Below are positions 51,662-62,493 of a DNA stretch of 64,000 nt, piece by piece. Origin of the DNA: Gracilaria gracilis (Eukaryota; Rhodophyta; Florideophyceae; Gracilariales; Gracilariaceae). The notes under the pieces are model-generated. The model was given only the letters and a program-made list of their open reading frames with translations, was not told the origin of the DNA and did no database searches. The first letter of the stretch is position 1, and each line of letters starts with the position of its first letter. The translations under genes were made by a program, and so were the position numbers. Location of the stretch: contig JARGSG010000211.1 in NCBI GenBank assembly GCA_030374805.1, positions 62,001 to 126,000 on the forward strand. Direction: 5' to 3'.

Positions 51662-52719
51662 ACCGTTCAGACTGGTTTTGTAGTTCGGTAGCTCTAACAC
51701 GGGGCGCATCACATGATCATCTGCGTGGGCGAGATTGTGCGACAAGGATAGGGCTCAGCTTGGACGCGCCGTGGCGGCAGATATTTTGCCATACATGACA
51801 ATATGACGGCGGTACATGTCATTGGCACGTACGTCGGCTGAGATGTCAGCATGTCGCAGCGGCCATGTTCCAAAATGTGGGCGGGAGGAGTAACTTCCCT
51901 TGTCCTTGTGGGAAGGTGTGCCGGGGAAGGACATCGCCCATGTGCGTGTGCGCGGTGTGGAAGGTGTTCGCGAGTGCTCGTTGAGCAAAGGAGCACCCTC
52001 TCTGACAGTGCATCTTTCATGAGCTACTGCCCGGCTGCGTGCACTTTCCTCGGGTGGAACATCGGTGTGTATCTAGACCGATATACAACAACAAATAAAG
52101 AACGTTCCGCGTTTGCTCACTCGAGTGCCCGCTCGAGTGGAAGCAAACGGGGGCTGCTCATCGCTCTCCTCGACGCGTTGTTCGCGAGCGACGGCGCGCT
52201 GACGGCGGCAGCGACAGTTTCTTCACGTTCGCGCATCGAGCAACACGGCGTGCGACGAGGAGATTCAATCTGCAAGCGTCGGCGCGCACCAATCAGGCGC
52301 GCTTTCGCGCTGCGAAGCGCCTCTGCATCACTTTGCACGCGCGCCGCTCATTGGGCGGCGCGCCCGCGTGCGTCCACGCTCGTTCTCCTCCACACGAAGT
52401 TGCCCTTCGAGACGCATCGCGCGGCGGAATGCACGCGCGCAGCCGAGACGGCGCCGAAACCGCCCGTTCAACGCGCTGTCGACGCGTGCGCGAGCACATT
52501 TTGTCCGCCGATGCTCACCCGCTCTGCGCGCCTTTTGTGGCGGCCCGCTGCGCCGATGCTGCGCTTTTTGCTCACTCTGCTGCGCCGTGTCCAATACCCC
52601 GCACCACTTGCGCTTGCGCCCGTTTATATAGTCAGTCTGCATCGATCTTGCTAACTTGTGTAACTGCCTACGACTCGCTGTTTCGTGCAGTCCGCCCCAT
52701 CACTCGCCTCTCTTGCACC
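51662..52719. other. Carrier-gene upstream region
   Basis: GC-rich DNA with long compositional frames on both strands (for example 51851-52654 plus and 52328-52642 minus) but no domain. CTATTTATAG-like TATATAG at about 52625 is a possible TATA box; TTTCGTGCAG just before the ATG could be an acceptor of a 5'-UTR intron. Confidence 0.4.
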
Positions 52720-54123
52720 ATGTTTGCGTCCGCTCTCTCCTTCATCGCCGCCGTGCCCATCCGACCGTCGCGTCAACCCGCGCTGCGGTCGAGGCGCCCC
52801 AAATCCCCGTCCATCCCCCCGCGCCGTGTCACCCGTCCAATCATTCTGTCAAACCATGCTCCGCGCCCAAATCCCCCTTCCCCATCACCACCATCCTCCC
52901 ACAAATCGCCGCAACCTCAATCGCGAACACCCTTCCTCCGCAACCTCGCGCTCACTGCATTCGCCGCCTCCCTACTTGTGTTCCCCCTGCGTGCCCTGCG
53001 TCCCCGTCCGTCCAATGCCGCGCCAGCAGAGCCCACTATCGCGCGAGCCACCCCCACCAAGCTGCGCATGTCATCGCAGCATGCCGCGCTCGCCGTCAAG
53101 CGCCGTCCGACCAGCCACGCGTCGCACGGCCTGGAGGGAACGCCGTTTGTCGTCGCAGCGACCGCCGCTCTGCTCGCTAGTGCGCTTGCCGTGTCCGTCA
53201 CGCATCCGATCGACACGCTCAAGACCATGCGACAGGCGTCCACTGTGAAAACTTCCTCGCTTTCGCTTCGTTCATTGTACCGCGGTGTGTTCTCCAACAT
53301 CCTTAAGGAGGCGCCCAACGCAGCCATTTACCTGGCTACTTATGAGTTGTTCAAGGTTGCTTTGATGAGCTTTGCGCCGCTTGCTGCCGTGCCGTTGTTC
53401 ACCATGTGCTTGGCGGGTATGCTTGGTGATGCGCTTGGTAGTATTGTCAGAGTACCTGCTGAGATCATCAACAAGCGCTTGCAGCTGCAGTTGAGTTCCA
53501 ATTGGCACGAGGCCGTCAGAGATGCGTTTTTGACAGACGTCGGCGTGCAGAGTACCATCACATCGTGGTTTGCTGTACTTTGTCGAGACGTTCCTTATGG
53601 AGGACTTCAGATCGCAGCATACGAATGTGTCCGACTCATCTTCGCGCAGCACGGATATACCACGCTGCTGTTCAGCGTAGTGGCCGGTGCGATTGCCGGC
53701 CTGTTTGCATCCATTGTCACCACGCCGGCTGACGTGTTGGTCACAAGATTGAGCACACAGCCGCCTCAATGTTACTTGGAGACGAAGAGATATATGGGCT
53801 GTTTTGCCACCTTCCGACGCATATTGAGGGATGAAGGCTTTTCTGCGCTTTGGAGCGGCGCTATGCACCGAGGGTTGTTTTACATGCCCATGATTGGCTT
53901 GTTCTTTGCGGCTTATGAGTCGTTCAAGTACCTCATCATTAACCCTCAGGTTGTCGCCAGTAGTATCACCAGCGGGTGGGTATTGTGCATGGGCGTTGTG
54001 GCGAGCGGGTTCGGTGGTTTGGGAGGTTTGTTGAACATGCCCGTTTTGTTTGCATTGTTGTTTGGCTGTTCGCGTATTTTTGGGCGATATGGTAGACGTT
54101 CGAGGTCGACCAGCAGTACGTAA
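52720..54123 (+). CDS. Mitochondrial-carrier-family protein, plastid-type leader
   Basis: Start chosen at ATG 52720 (467 aa). The first 130 residues are Arg/Ser/Pro-rich with a hydrophobic stretch at 75-92 (LALTAFAASLLVFPLRAL), as in bipartite plastid-envelope leaders. Three carrier repeats follow with signatures PIDTLK (Pro163), PAEIINKR and PADVLVTR, each near a membrane helix, plus LYRGVFSNILKEAPNAAIYLATYE and LWSGAMHRGLFYMPMIGLFFAAYE. The second signature departs from the P-x-D/E-x-x-K/R rule at its last position. The overall pattern resembles S-adenosylmethionine-type carriers of plastids, but the substrate is inferred weakly. A hydrophobic Gly-rich tail of about 60 residues is extra. 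Confidence 0.85.
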   Translation: MFASALSFIAAVPIRPSRQPALRSRRPKSPSIPPRRVTRPIILSNHAPRPNPPSPSPPSSHKSPQPQSRTPFLRNLALTAFAASLLVFPLRALRPRPSNAAPAEPTIARATPTKLRMSSQHAALAVKRRPTSHASHGLEGTPFVVAATAALLASALAVSVTHPIDTLKTMRQASTVKTSSLSLRSLYRGVFSNILKEAPNAAIYLATYELFKVALMSFAPLAAVPLFTMCLAGMLGDALGSIVRVPAEIINKRLQLQLSSNWHEAVRDAFLTDVGVQSTITSWFAVLCRDVPYGGLQIAAYECVRLIFAQHGYTTLLFSVVAGAIAGLFASIVTTPADVLVTRLSTQPPQCYLETKRYMGCFATFRRILRDEGFSALWSGAMHRGLFYMPMIGLFFAAYESFKYLIINPQVVASSITSGWVLCMGVVASGFGGLGGLLNMPVLFALLFGCSRIFGRYGRRSRSTSST

Positions 54124-54495
54124 TTCAGTACGTATCTAGCTGTCCATATCTAGTGTTTTAATAGTTTTGTAGCGTTTGTTAATATTACTTTTCGACAGCG
54201 TTTAGGAGTGGGAAAGAAGGGCTCTTGTACAGATTTGTACATATGTACTAAACGCGTCTGTTCTTTGCTTCCCGTTCCAAAGAGGTTTTAACTTGCATTA
54301 GAAGGCGAGGACAGCAACTTCGATCCTTGGGTGTCATCTGAGTAAGCAAATTGTATCTTTAAAAGAGCACAAGGGCAGCGCAATCAGAATTCCAAGCGGA
54401 AAACTTTAGTGAAACTAATGAACATGGGGGGTCAATATCAGAAGAGCACGTTCAAATTACCGGGCCGTTGATAACCATGTCATGCCGGAGCTCCC
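54124..54495. other. Carrier-gene 3' flank
   Basis: AT-rich 3' flank with TTGTACAGATTTGTACATATGTAC near 54225-54248; no gene seen. Confidence 0.45.
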
Positions 54496-54568
54496 AACCC
54501 TTCATGTGCATGATAGTAAGCTTCGGATGGAGAGAGCTCGAAGCTAACTATCATGCACATGAAGGGTT
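54496..54568. repeat. 30-bp hairpin, 29 of 30 paired
   Basis: Arms 54496-54525 and 54539-54568 are complementary at 29 of 30 positions with a 13-base loop. Comparable in size to the 22974-23030 hairpin, but unrelated in sequence. Confidence 0.92.
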
Positions 54569-54891
54569 CCCTCAACGCGGATTGGAAGTCAATGTGGATA
54601 GTAGGATATCTTGGTACAGCGACGATGAAATATTTGACGGGAGGCGCTGCGCAACACATAATGTCCCCAATAGACCATTATTCTTCAATAAAACACGATA
54701 TCGACTTGGACGAGGCCCAGAAACATGTCATAGCGGCAGTGCTTGTTTATGAGAGTGTATTTGATTTCAAAGAGATGCAGAACGTTACTCAAATCATCAG
54801 TGAAATTGACCTGCAGAATGCCTTGAATCGGTGCCTCATAGAGCTGAAGAAGAGAGCGGGTCGTCTGAGCACCAAGCAATCAGTACACTAA
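54553..54891 (+). CDS. Hypothetical ORF starting inside the hairpin
   Basis: 112 codons from an ATG within the right hairpin arm. The C-terminal half looks protein-like: DLDEAQKHVIAAVLVYESVFDFKEM, then IISEIDLQNALNRCLIELKKRAGR. No domain recognised. It could be the tail of a decayed transposase or host gene whose 5' end was replaced by the inversion that made the hairpin. Confidence 0.35.
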   Translation: MHMKGSLNADWKSMWIVGYLGTATMKYLTGGAAQHIMSPIDHYSSIKHDIDLDEAQKHVIAAVLVYESVFDFKEMQNVTQIISEIDLQNALNRCLIELKKRAGRLSTKQSVH

Positions 54892-55550
54892 ACGACTTGG
54901 AGCCTCTTAAATACGGACGCTTTGCACCCATTTTGATTTAGCGACCGTTTTTGTGCGTCTAATTTGTCAGAAACAGGTTTCGTCATCGTAACAAAGAGGC
55001 GGAAGCGCCCAATTCCAAGCCTTGGAGATCAATTGAAAACATTCATTGTAATCAAGTTGGGACATGACAAACAATTGGGGTCACAGAGAGAAGCCAAAGT
55101 GGTGCTTCCACAACTGTTTGTCGGACACTTTCCCTGGTTGCACCTCTTTGCAACTCATTTGTTGGGAAAGAGGTTTGTGTGTGATTGCCGTCCAGGTGTG
55201 CTGAATGATGTTCAGGACTAGTGCTGAGATGTCCAAAACGAATGCTTAGTAGACGACTATGTTTGCCACCCTTTCGTGAACGCCGAAGTCTTGTGGTTTC
55301 TGATATCATCCGGAACTGGCCAGAGAAAGTGCTGGCCTTCTTAGTGAGAGAGGGTTTGTCCCTACAGAACGCTCTATATTTAGTTCTAATTGGGCTATAT
55401 GTACCTATAAATCATAGGAAGAGAAAGAGTTAAACAATTGAGTAAAGCATCCAAAGGACACGCTTTCATTAGTTATTTCAAATGAAGGAAAATCATTTGG
55501 AAACCATTTTCGTCTCCAAACCAAAGTAAGCCCTTCTGATGGAAATGCGG
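54892..55550. other. Gene-free stretch
   Basis: No convincing ORF or RNA. Short frames (for example 54964-55221) lack domains. Confidence 0.4.
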
Positions 55551-56141
55551 TTAATGAACTAGGAACATGACACATTTGTTGTCCTTATCCCAAATATCAT
55601 CATCAACTGCATGAATGATGTCAACACCAGTCGGACGCCAGTCATCATTCAACATGTAAATGGTGTTGAACCGAACCCTTATGCATCGATTTCGCGCCTG
55701 TTCCCGATCAATGCCACGAACAACTTCCGGTGCTATCCCGGAGACTGCCATACCATCATACAACTCCGGGGCGAACAACCACATCGGTCCCCAGTCATAG
55801 CTCTGATAATGGAAGAACTTAAAGCCACATGAACGATTACTTCCTTCTCCCGTACACTCGTAACTCTCTGTTCTCTCACTGGTGGCAACATAGCTTACGT
55901 GATGGTTGGGATTGTATGCACGAATTGGCGGTGTGAATACTGTCTTCCTATGTACATCCATCGAAAAGTTTCCAAGACGATCTACTCCTTCGAAAGTGAA
56001 GTCGCAAGCAAATGCTCTTGCACACTCGTCGTAGGTGACTGTTGATGACGGGTCGTGCTCATCTGGTTGCAGCCCAAGTGCAAATGAGACAACTGAAATC
56101 AACACACACAAGGTTGCGTATGCTCTGAATAAGTGCTTCAT
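55551..56141 (-). CDS. Small secreted protein, unknown
   Basis: Start chosen at ATG 56141 (196 aa), because a signal peptide follows at once (MKHLFRAYATLCVLISVVSF, cleavage probably after the next few residues); the frame is open further upstream without support. The mature part has cysteines in pairs (DECARAFACDF, YECTGEGSNRSCGF, KCVMFLVH), N-glycosylation sequons (NFS, NRS), and beta-like stretches (RCIRVRFNTIYML). Probably a disulfide-stabilised extracellular or cell-wall protein. No family recognised. Confidence 0.65.
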   Translation of the reverse strand: MKHLFRAYATLCVLISVVSFALGLQPDEHDPSSTVTYDECARAFACDFTFEGVDRLGNFSMDVHRKTVFTPPIRAYNPNHHVSYVATSERTESYECTGEGSNRSCGFKFFHYQSYDWGPMWLFAPELYDGMAVSGIAPEVVRGIDREQARNRCIRVRFNTIYMLNDDWRPTGVDIIHAVDDDIWDKDNKCVMFLVH

Positions 56142-58590
56142 GGTGGTTTTGCCTTTTCCACTAGACGTTCGGCAGGGAAATCGTTTCTTTGTCCCAATCA
56201 CGTCATTGCCGATATCTGGAACTGAAGTTGCAGCAGCACCTATATGTAATAAAACACTCTGTTGCATACAGACCGTTTTCTCAGCTTGATCTAAGGTTCC
56301 AGCCTGTATTTCGGTGTAGCAACCAGTTTCTGCCATCTTTGAACCCGTTACGCATTGTTTGCAAGATAGAATGTGCACAACGATACTACTCCATAAGCTC
56401 AAAATCTATTCGAAGATTTGTAGTTCGACGTATTGGCATGGCAATGTCATGCACTTGAAGCAAATCATTCGAGACAAAGAATGGGTACCGTTGTAGGCAG
56501 GATGGCTCTGTGAAGCAGAACTGTGCAAGCGATTTCTAGGATTTGCGGGGGCTTGTGCCAACAGAGCAAAGCTTTCGATGTGGAACATCACTTCGTTCAG
56601 CAAAAGGAAGGGAAGTATTTCGGAAACACTGAACGAAGCGAGGTCTGAACAATTCCAGTGTAATATAAGATTATTTGCCAATATAACCCCAAGTACAGGG
56701 GTCTCTCCTTTGTCAGCTGACATGTAACGTAACAGTGGACAGTGACAATCCGTGACCATTTTGAAGCCGACGAGGCTACAAAAGGGCTCTTAGATACTCG
56801 TTCATAGGTTACTGCCTCACAAAATCGTACAGATAATTGTAAACAAATTCCAAACAATTCAAAAGCCTTATGACACACAGACCCCTTCGGGCTCTCCCGT
56901 AAGCTCGGCGTTTACATAGAATACACACGAAGGGGTCATTTATTTGCTACACAACTGAATCAAATTTTGAGGGTCAAGGTTCAAAACTGCGCCATGCTTG
57001 GATTGGTATGCTGCGTAGCCATGGAGGATCATTTCCACATATAATAGAAAAAAAGTCTATTATTCACCACTTTAATACTACTACAAAAGTCAAATCAATC
57101 TCCGAAACGTAGTCTGTTACATTTCTTAATCAAGAAGGAGAACACTTCAGTAGTGTGTGCTTGTCACAAACAGAAAGCAAAGAGTTTTGCCAGTCAATTT
57201 GTAGAATATTGGCGGCTTGAACGTACAAGGTACAAATCAAATGGATTGTTAGATAAACCCTTTAATGTGTAGACGGTAGTGCAAGCAAGACTCCACAAAA
57301 TGAATGGAGTCTTTCGGCACAAATGTATTCGGTTCATTTCAGCCTTGTCGATTCCCATCCTGTGAGAAATCCGACAATATTCTCGCTACAGTAACAGGAT
57401 TAGGCAATACTAATTAAGATGAAACGTTTATCGTGCACTCTTTAAGCACAATTTGCTTTTTATACCGTGGAGTACTAAAGTCTATGTGCTTGTTGTCTCA
57501 AAAATGAAGGGATATTTTGAATTTGCTGAACAGTAGCTCGCTGATGAACTAGCAAGTGGATCTGTCTGCAATGTCGTGGATAAGGATGTCCTGCAGGGGC
57601 TTGGGGCTGCTGATTTAATGGAAAGGGAACGACTTTTAAGGACTTTAGTATGCGACGAAAATTCTATTTGTATCTAACGATAGATGTGTCTTGGGTGCTG
57701 GCAAGAGGCGACGCAAAGTTGTTCATGCTGTTGCTAAGTCTGTGGGTTTCGTGCATTGAAGCGCTAGGCGTAGAGCGCAATGATCTGTACTGGTGTCTCG
57801 CAGCCAATACTGGCTTTTCTCCTTTGCAGAGTAAAAAATGGCCAGAAGCACAGCGTTCAAGAATCGAAATTAGTTTACTACAGAACGATGTGCACATGAC
57901 TGCGGGATTCACAGGGATTCACAGATAAAGATATCTACAATTGTCGGAAAGACGTTAACACTTTAGTACATCGAGATGAGCGAGAATACACTTTGGTCGA
58001 AGCTAAAACCACTCTGTTGAAACCATTCAACACAAGGTTTCTGGACGTGGGCTCTGGCCAGACATATAGCGCATTGCTGCGAGCAAAGTGGCTGCGACAA
58101 TTTCGAAAATCTCGTCGTCAAAACGGTACGTAACACTGTTATATGCTTCTCACAACGTATGTAGTCACATATCACGAGTTTCTGACAAACGACCACGACA
58201 ATAATCAAAACTCAAGACAGGGTTGTTCTGGATGGAGACCAACATACGTCATAAAAAGAGCGAACCACGAGGGCTAGCAATTCTTCGCTACAGCAAAAAC
58301 AGCTGCGCCGACGAGCCGTTGCGAAGGCCATCAACGACGCCAAAATACGACGACATCACATGGTCACTGATGCACGCCCGTCGCTTCCGCTTAAGAAAGA
58401 GGACCAATATTCCACCAGCAGATCGTACTTTGGTGTACCTTGGTGCACAAAACCAACGACTTGTGTGAGCAATGAGCATCATTTCGTATGTAGATGGCTC
58501 TTCTTCGATCCTTCATTCCATCAAGATGGAGTTATACCGTGACACCAAGACAAATGTCCAACAAACAAGAACGCCGACTTCGTTTGATTA
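56142..58590. other. 2.4-kb AT-rich gene-poor region
   Basis: No convincing gene. Contains a hairpin GACCCCTTCG / CGAAGGGGTC (56880-56889 and 56928-56937) and AATAGA...TCTATT near 57045-57065. A 92-codon frame at 57650-57928 and frames at 58223-58542 have no recognisable domain; the latter may be decayed exons of the fragment that follows. Confidence 0.4.
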
Positions 58591-58996
58591 GACATTAAGC
58601 CTTTCAAAAGCCGGCCTGTCCGAGTCGGCCAAAGAGGGGACGCAGGTTGTGAAAGCTAAAAAGGACGAGGTGATCGACTGGGTGTTCCGGAAGACTATGG
58701 CGCTCTCTCGGGACGACGAGATCCATCCTTGGTATGATACACGACGAACGGCAAAACATGACTTATTAGTAGCAGTGTGTGATACTGACCTTGCTCCCTG
58801 TGACTTTCTCTTGTAGGCATCTTTACTTGCATAACTTTTGGGTTCTCGGATATGGTGAGTACCAAACGACATGGAACAAAAGCAGCATCAAGACGTACAA
58901 CACTCGGCGCGCTGTGTCTAGAAATAGAGCCATGTTGTACCCTGGTTTCTGGACGGTGATGCCAATGAAAGCATACAATCCAGATGCCGCCTATTT
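58591..58996 (+). pseudogene. Spliced gene fragment, unknown product
   Basis: An open segment (58591-58731; SKAGLSESAKEGTQVV, VIDWVFRKTMALSRDDEIHPW) is joined in frame by a good intron (58732-58816: GTATGA donor, TACTGAC branch, TTCTCTTGTAG acceptor) to HLYLHNFWVLGYGEYQTTWN and GFWTVMPMKAYNPDAAYFR. Beyond that, GTACGT (58999), GTAAGT (59112), TGACTAACT and TTCTCGCAG (to about 59204) are further splice-like signals, but no combination continues the frame for long. No start codon is found. Either the end of a larger gene or a decayed one; no family recognised. Confidence 0.35.
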
Positions 58997-59926
58997 CCGT
59001 ACGTAATGCACTTTTCATCCTGTTGACACAGCAATGCGAATGGCACCATCTGACGTACATGTTTGACGCTGATGACAACCCACGCGCAATCCCGCAGAGT
59101 GCCACATCTTACCGTAAGTTACTCACAGCCCACGACAAACTTTGGCGTAGTGAGAAAGAAGACAAATTGACTAACTGTTGATGACGGCGGTACGCTTCTC
59201 GCAGACACTTGGTAATGGGAATGGGCTTTGTCGTCAAATCAGGGACACGGACGACATCCCTGACGCTCCAGCTATGCTCGCGCAAACGGAAAGTAATAGA
59301 ACTTCTTGCGTATGTACTTGAGTCCGCAGTACTTGCACACCTGCGGTCCGACATCCTCATCAGAGACGTGCAACTTGATATAAGTGGAAGATGCATGCGC
59401 GGGCGACGCGCTGGCGTCGACAGTGAGCGGGTGGCAACTCGCTGCAGCTGGACGAAGGAGAGACGGATCAGTGCGGAACGGAGGAGTGGGGCTAGACGGC
59501 AGGCCGGCAGGCCACAGCGATGGTAGGAGCGTGCGTGCGGAAGGGGAGTTGAACAAGGACTGGGCCTCTGCGCATGGCCGCTGGGGGAGAAGGGGCCACG
59601 CCTTGCGGTTGGGACAGGGACCGTAGTGCGCACATCATGCGCAAAAAAGGCCAAAAAACGGCGATGCGTTGCAGCCGACTTGCTGCCCGAGCCCGCGGCG
59701 TGCCATGGTGCCTGTGCCGCAATCGCTCGTGTCGCTTGCACACACCGCCACTCCCTGACGCTGTATCAACCAACCTCCCCCACGCGCCTTTCTTCTCCTG
59801 CCACCGCTGTCTCCGTACCCGTTGTGCCGCCGAACCCATCCGCTCGCTGTCCGCGTTTACCGCCGCGCTTCTCGCCGCGGCATCCCAGCCGCGGCACATC
59901 TCTCCCCTCATTCTTCTCCACTTCCT

Positions 59927-60180
59927 ATGGCGTCGCAAAATGCTCACCGCCGCCTTCCAGCCATTGGCAGGGGCTACGAGCTCCGCAAGCAGATCGGCCA
60001 GGGAACTTTCGCCCATGTGTACCGCGCTTAGTATATCCAAGTCAATGAGGAGGTCGTCATCAAAGTAGTCGAGCCAGAATTGCTGCAGGCCTCTCTGGAG
60101 AACATCATTGGCGAGATTCAAGTCATGAGCCTTTCCAGCCACCCCAACTTCGTTCCTTTCTCCACCGCTTTCGTACAGGT
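59927..60180 (+). pseudogene. Truncated STE20-type protein kinase N-lobe
   Basis: From ATG 59927: YELRKQIGQGTFAHVYRA (glycine loop GQGTFAHV), an in-frame TAG (60029-60031), then NEEVVIKVVEPELLQ with the VIK lysine, ENIIGEIQVMSLSSHPNFV with the alpha-C glutamate, and FSTAFVQ. This matches the N-lobe of SPAK/OSR1/BLUS1-like STE20 kinases. Similarity stops at about 60180; the hinge, HRD and DFG motifs are absent. With one nonsense codon and no C-lobe this is a dead fragment. Confidence 0.75.
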
Positions 60181-60189
60181 TCGCCTCGC

Positions 60190-60698
60190 AGTGCACAGGT
60201 CTTACCAACACCGCCCATCCCGACGGCTACCACTCCAACTATCCTGGATTTACCTTCCTGCAATACAGCGGCCTTCAGCTTGCCTTCGCATGTTGAAGTA
60301 GAGCGGTAATCCAATATGAGTCGTGGTGGGTTCGGAGGCACATTGCAATGGGGAACTAAAGCATGGTTCATGGACTGTTGTTGAAGCTCTCTGGACACCG
60401 ATGCAACTTTTTCGCTTAGAAACTCACAGCACTTGTTCACATTTTGTTCACACCGATCTAAGATTTGCTTCAGCGATTGACGCGATCGGTGTACTTGGTC
60501 ATCGGAAAGAACAGATTCCAGCGTGGGGGTCAAACGTCGAATATCTGCTACATAGCGTTGAAGTAGATCCAGCTTGGTGCGGTTGTCGCTGGTGAGGTCC
60601 TGGCGTTCGCGCAAGCGGTTTACGAAAGCAGGAACCTTGTCACAAAAGGACACCAAAGCGCCAACCACTCCGACGGATGCTGCTACAACCTCTGCCAT
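60190..60698 (-). pseudogene. Truncated NB-ARC/STAND protein N-terminus
   Basis: From ATG 60698: a helical N-terminal domain of about 110 residues (VGVVGALVSFCDKVPAFVNRL, LKQILDRCEQNVNKCCEFLSEKV), then the P-loop IVGVVAVGMGGVGKT near residues 150-165. This is the start of an NB-ARC-type nucleotide-binding domain as in plant NLRs and other STAND proteins. Immediately after GKT the frame enters DNA that is antisense to the kinase fragment and soon stops at 60123, so everything beyond Walker A (Walker B, ARC, repeats) is missing. Confidence 0.7.
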
Positions 60699-61411
60699 GG
60701 TTTTGTCGGTACGCAAACAACGGGAAGATGAATAAACGGTGATCGATGGCGGTACAACGAGCGCTGCGAACAGAACGTGAATGACTACGTTCGTGATCTA
60801 GGCAGGTAGCGAGCGGAGTAGGGAGTAGATGTGTCGTCGGATACGGAAGCGCGCTGCGGGGAAGGCGAAGTCAGTGGGCACAAAGTCCCTCAACAGCCGA
60901 TACAGGGTACCAAAGGTACCTCAGGCCGGAGGGGCGCGCAGATGCAGACAGCAATGCAGGGCGCAAGCGACCAATTTGCACAGTTCGACTTGGGTGCAGT
61001 GTAGAGTTAACAACAGGACCGCGAAGAACCTTCGAACAAATTGTGCTCGTTCGTTCCTTCGTTCCGTCAACTCTCTAGATAGATATCTTTCAACAGCATT
61101 AGTCGTCTCCTCTTATCCATCGTGATGCTCTTGCATCGCTATTGCAGCTGCGAGCACAGGTGCCTGTGTCTGTAGACATGACAGAATGAAGGAAAACCTG
61201 TAATCACACACCACGTTTACCAAAATTGAATCGAGCAGATAACAAAAACAGACTACTGCAAGACGAGCAGCACCGGCAGCCCCAATTGACGCCATCATCA
61301 GCACCAAAATCCTCCTTAAACCTCCCCCCTACATCACGCCATCCCCATACACTTGTTTCAGAGGTTCAGTACATCACATCATCAACAACATAACACGAAC
61401 CTCAGCCCATC
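60699..61411. other. Gene-free stretch
   Basis: No gene recognised. GGTACCAAAGGTA (60906-60918) is a relative of the recurring 13-mer. It should include the promoter of the NB-ARC fragment. Confidence 0.4.
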
Positions 61412-61801
61412 TCAGCTGCTCGAAACAGAAACAGACCTGTCAGTGATCTTCTCGTACACGTTACGCATCATCATAGCCATCAAAACCTGCACAAGTCCAG
61501 TGCCGTTCGTGGAGCCCGGTGCGTTGGGGTTAGGCAGCAGAGACGGCGTGATCTCACCAAAGAACTTGGTTCCGGAACGTTCAATATGCATTTCAACGTA
61601 TACTATCTCCTCCAGCTTTTCAAAGCCACCGTCCACCTCAAACACCGATACTGGTTGGTCGCAGTACGTACCCGGTCCGCAATGGAACTTGATACCGGGA
61701 GATGAGCAGGTCAACTTTCTTACACAAAACGAGAACGCCTGAATGCCCAAGCGCATGTTCGCTGCAGCATTGAAAGGTACGAGATTTTGAGCAGGAACCA
61801 T
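61412..61801 (-). CDS. Small ORF of the recombinase locus, beta-rich
   Basis: 129 codons from ATG 61801. SFCVRKLTCSSPGIKFHCGPGTYC contains four Cys; IVYVEMHIERSGTKFFGEITP and VLMAMMMRNVYEKITDRS look like beta-strands. The YVEM-IERSG segment resembles YIEVCAERSG of the ORF at 62734-62898, so the two may be related. Same strand as the tyrosine recombinase, 170 bp after the previous ORF. Function unknown; a structural (capsid-like) protein is one guess without direct support. Confidence 0.4.
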   Translation of the reverse strand: MVPAQNLVPFNAAANMRLGIQAFSFCVRKLTCSSPGIKFHCGPGTYCDQPVSVFEVDGGFEKLEEIVYVEMHIERSGTKFFGEITPSLLPNPNAPGSTNGTGLVQVLMAMMMRNVYEKITDRSVSVSSS

Positions 61802-61972
61802 TTCACATCCATCTCCATGCCGATCTCATTCGGCAGGAATTGACATCATTATGGTTTCTGGTGATTGGAAGCCAGCTCTTGAAACGTTCCGCGTTCTATG
61901 TGTTGAGTTTTCAAGCAATCATTCTGTACTGGGGTGTGCTGATGCATCTTGTTCTGAAGACACAGGTCCATC

Positions 61973-62311
61973 TCATTCAACACTACTACTAAAAGGTTGC
62001 TGAATTGTTCGTGGTATCAATTGACTCGGTCCTCTAACAGGATTGCGTATAAAGCTGAAGACACGCCCAAAAATGCTTCCGCGCTTCAACAATGGATTTT
62101 TCGTTTCGTACGGACGTAGGGAGGTTGGTTTCGTCATGGGTTTCCAAGTGATGGGATTTATGATGTCACGTATTGACCCCGACGCTGCTCTTGAAAACTT
62201 CTCGTTCTTCGGCTTGGAGATCACTCTTTTAGGATAATCCACACCCTCCAAAATCTCTTTTGCATCCTTCAGGTTCTCTAACGAGGTTTCGAAACCGGGG
62301 TCATTCTGCAT
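61973..62311 (-). CDS. Small basic ORF of the recombinase locus
   Basis: 112 codons from ATG 62311 (frame open to 62365). Basic and Pro-rich: KDAKEILEGVDYPKRVISKPKNEKF, RGSIFGRVFSFIRNPVRGP. No domain recognised; a nucleic-acid-binding role would fit the charge. Directly upstream lies a 31-nt sequence (62348-62379) that also occurs at 62716-62746. Confidence 0.35.
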   Translation of the reverse strand: MQNDPGFETSLENLKDAKEILEGVDYPKRVISKPKNEKFSRAASGSIRDIINPITWKPMTKPTSLRPYETKNPLLKRGSIFGRVFSFIRNPVRGPSQLIPRTIQQPFSSSVE

Positions 62312-62347
62312 CTGAGCAATTCCTTCGAGAGAATATGGACGCGATAA

Positions 62348-62379
62348 GGGCTTTTCCAAACGTTTTGTTCAACTAAGCA
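62348..62379 (-). repeat. Junction repeat copy 1
   Basis: Minus strand contains TAGTTGAACAAA, then CG and GGAAA and GCC, in the same order and spacing as at 62716-62746. Lies between two small ORFs of the recombinase locus. Confidence 0.6.
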
Positions 62380-62493
62380 GAAGTTTATTCTGTGCGCAAA
62401 GATGGATTAGCCAAATACTTCAGTCCTGTTGGTCGCACCATTTCATTCAACAGACAAGGCGGTTTGTACTTCAACTTCAAGTATTCCACATCA

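Noticed and set aside
51851-52654. 267-codon plus-strand frame before the carrier gene
   Set aside because: Arg/Ala/Cys-rich translation without domain, overlapped by other frames; treated as upstream region.
59109-60211. Minus-strand frames of 210-239 codons
   Set aside because: They are antisense to the kinase N-lobe fragment and other GC-rich DNA and show no motif.
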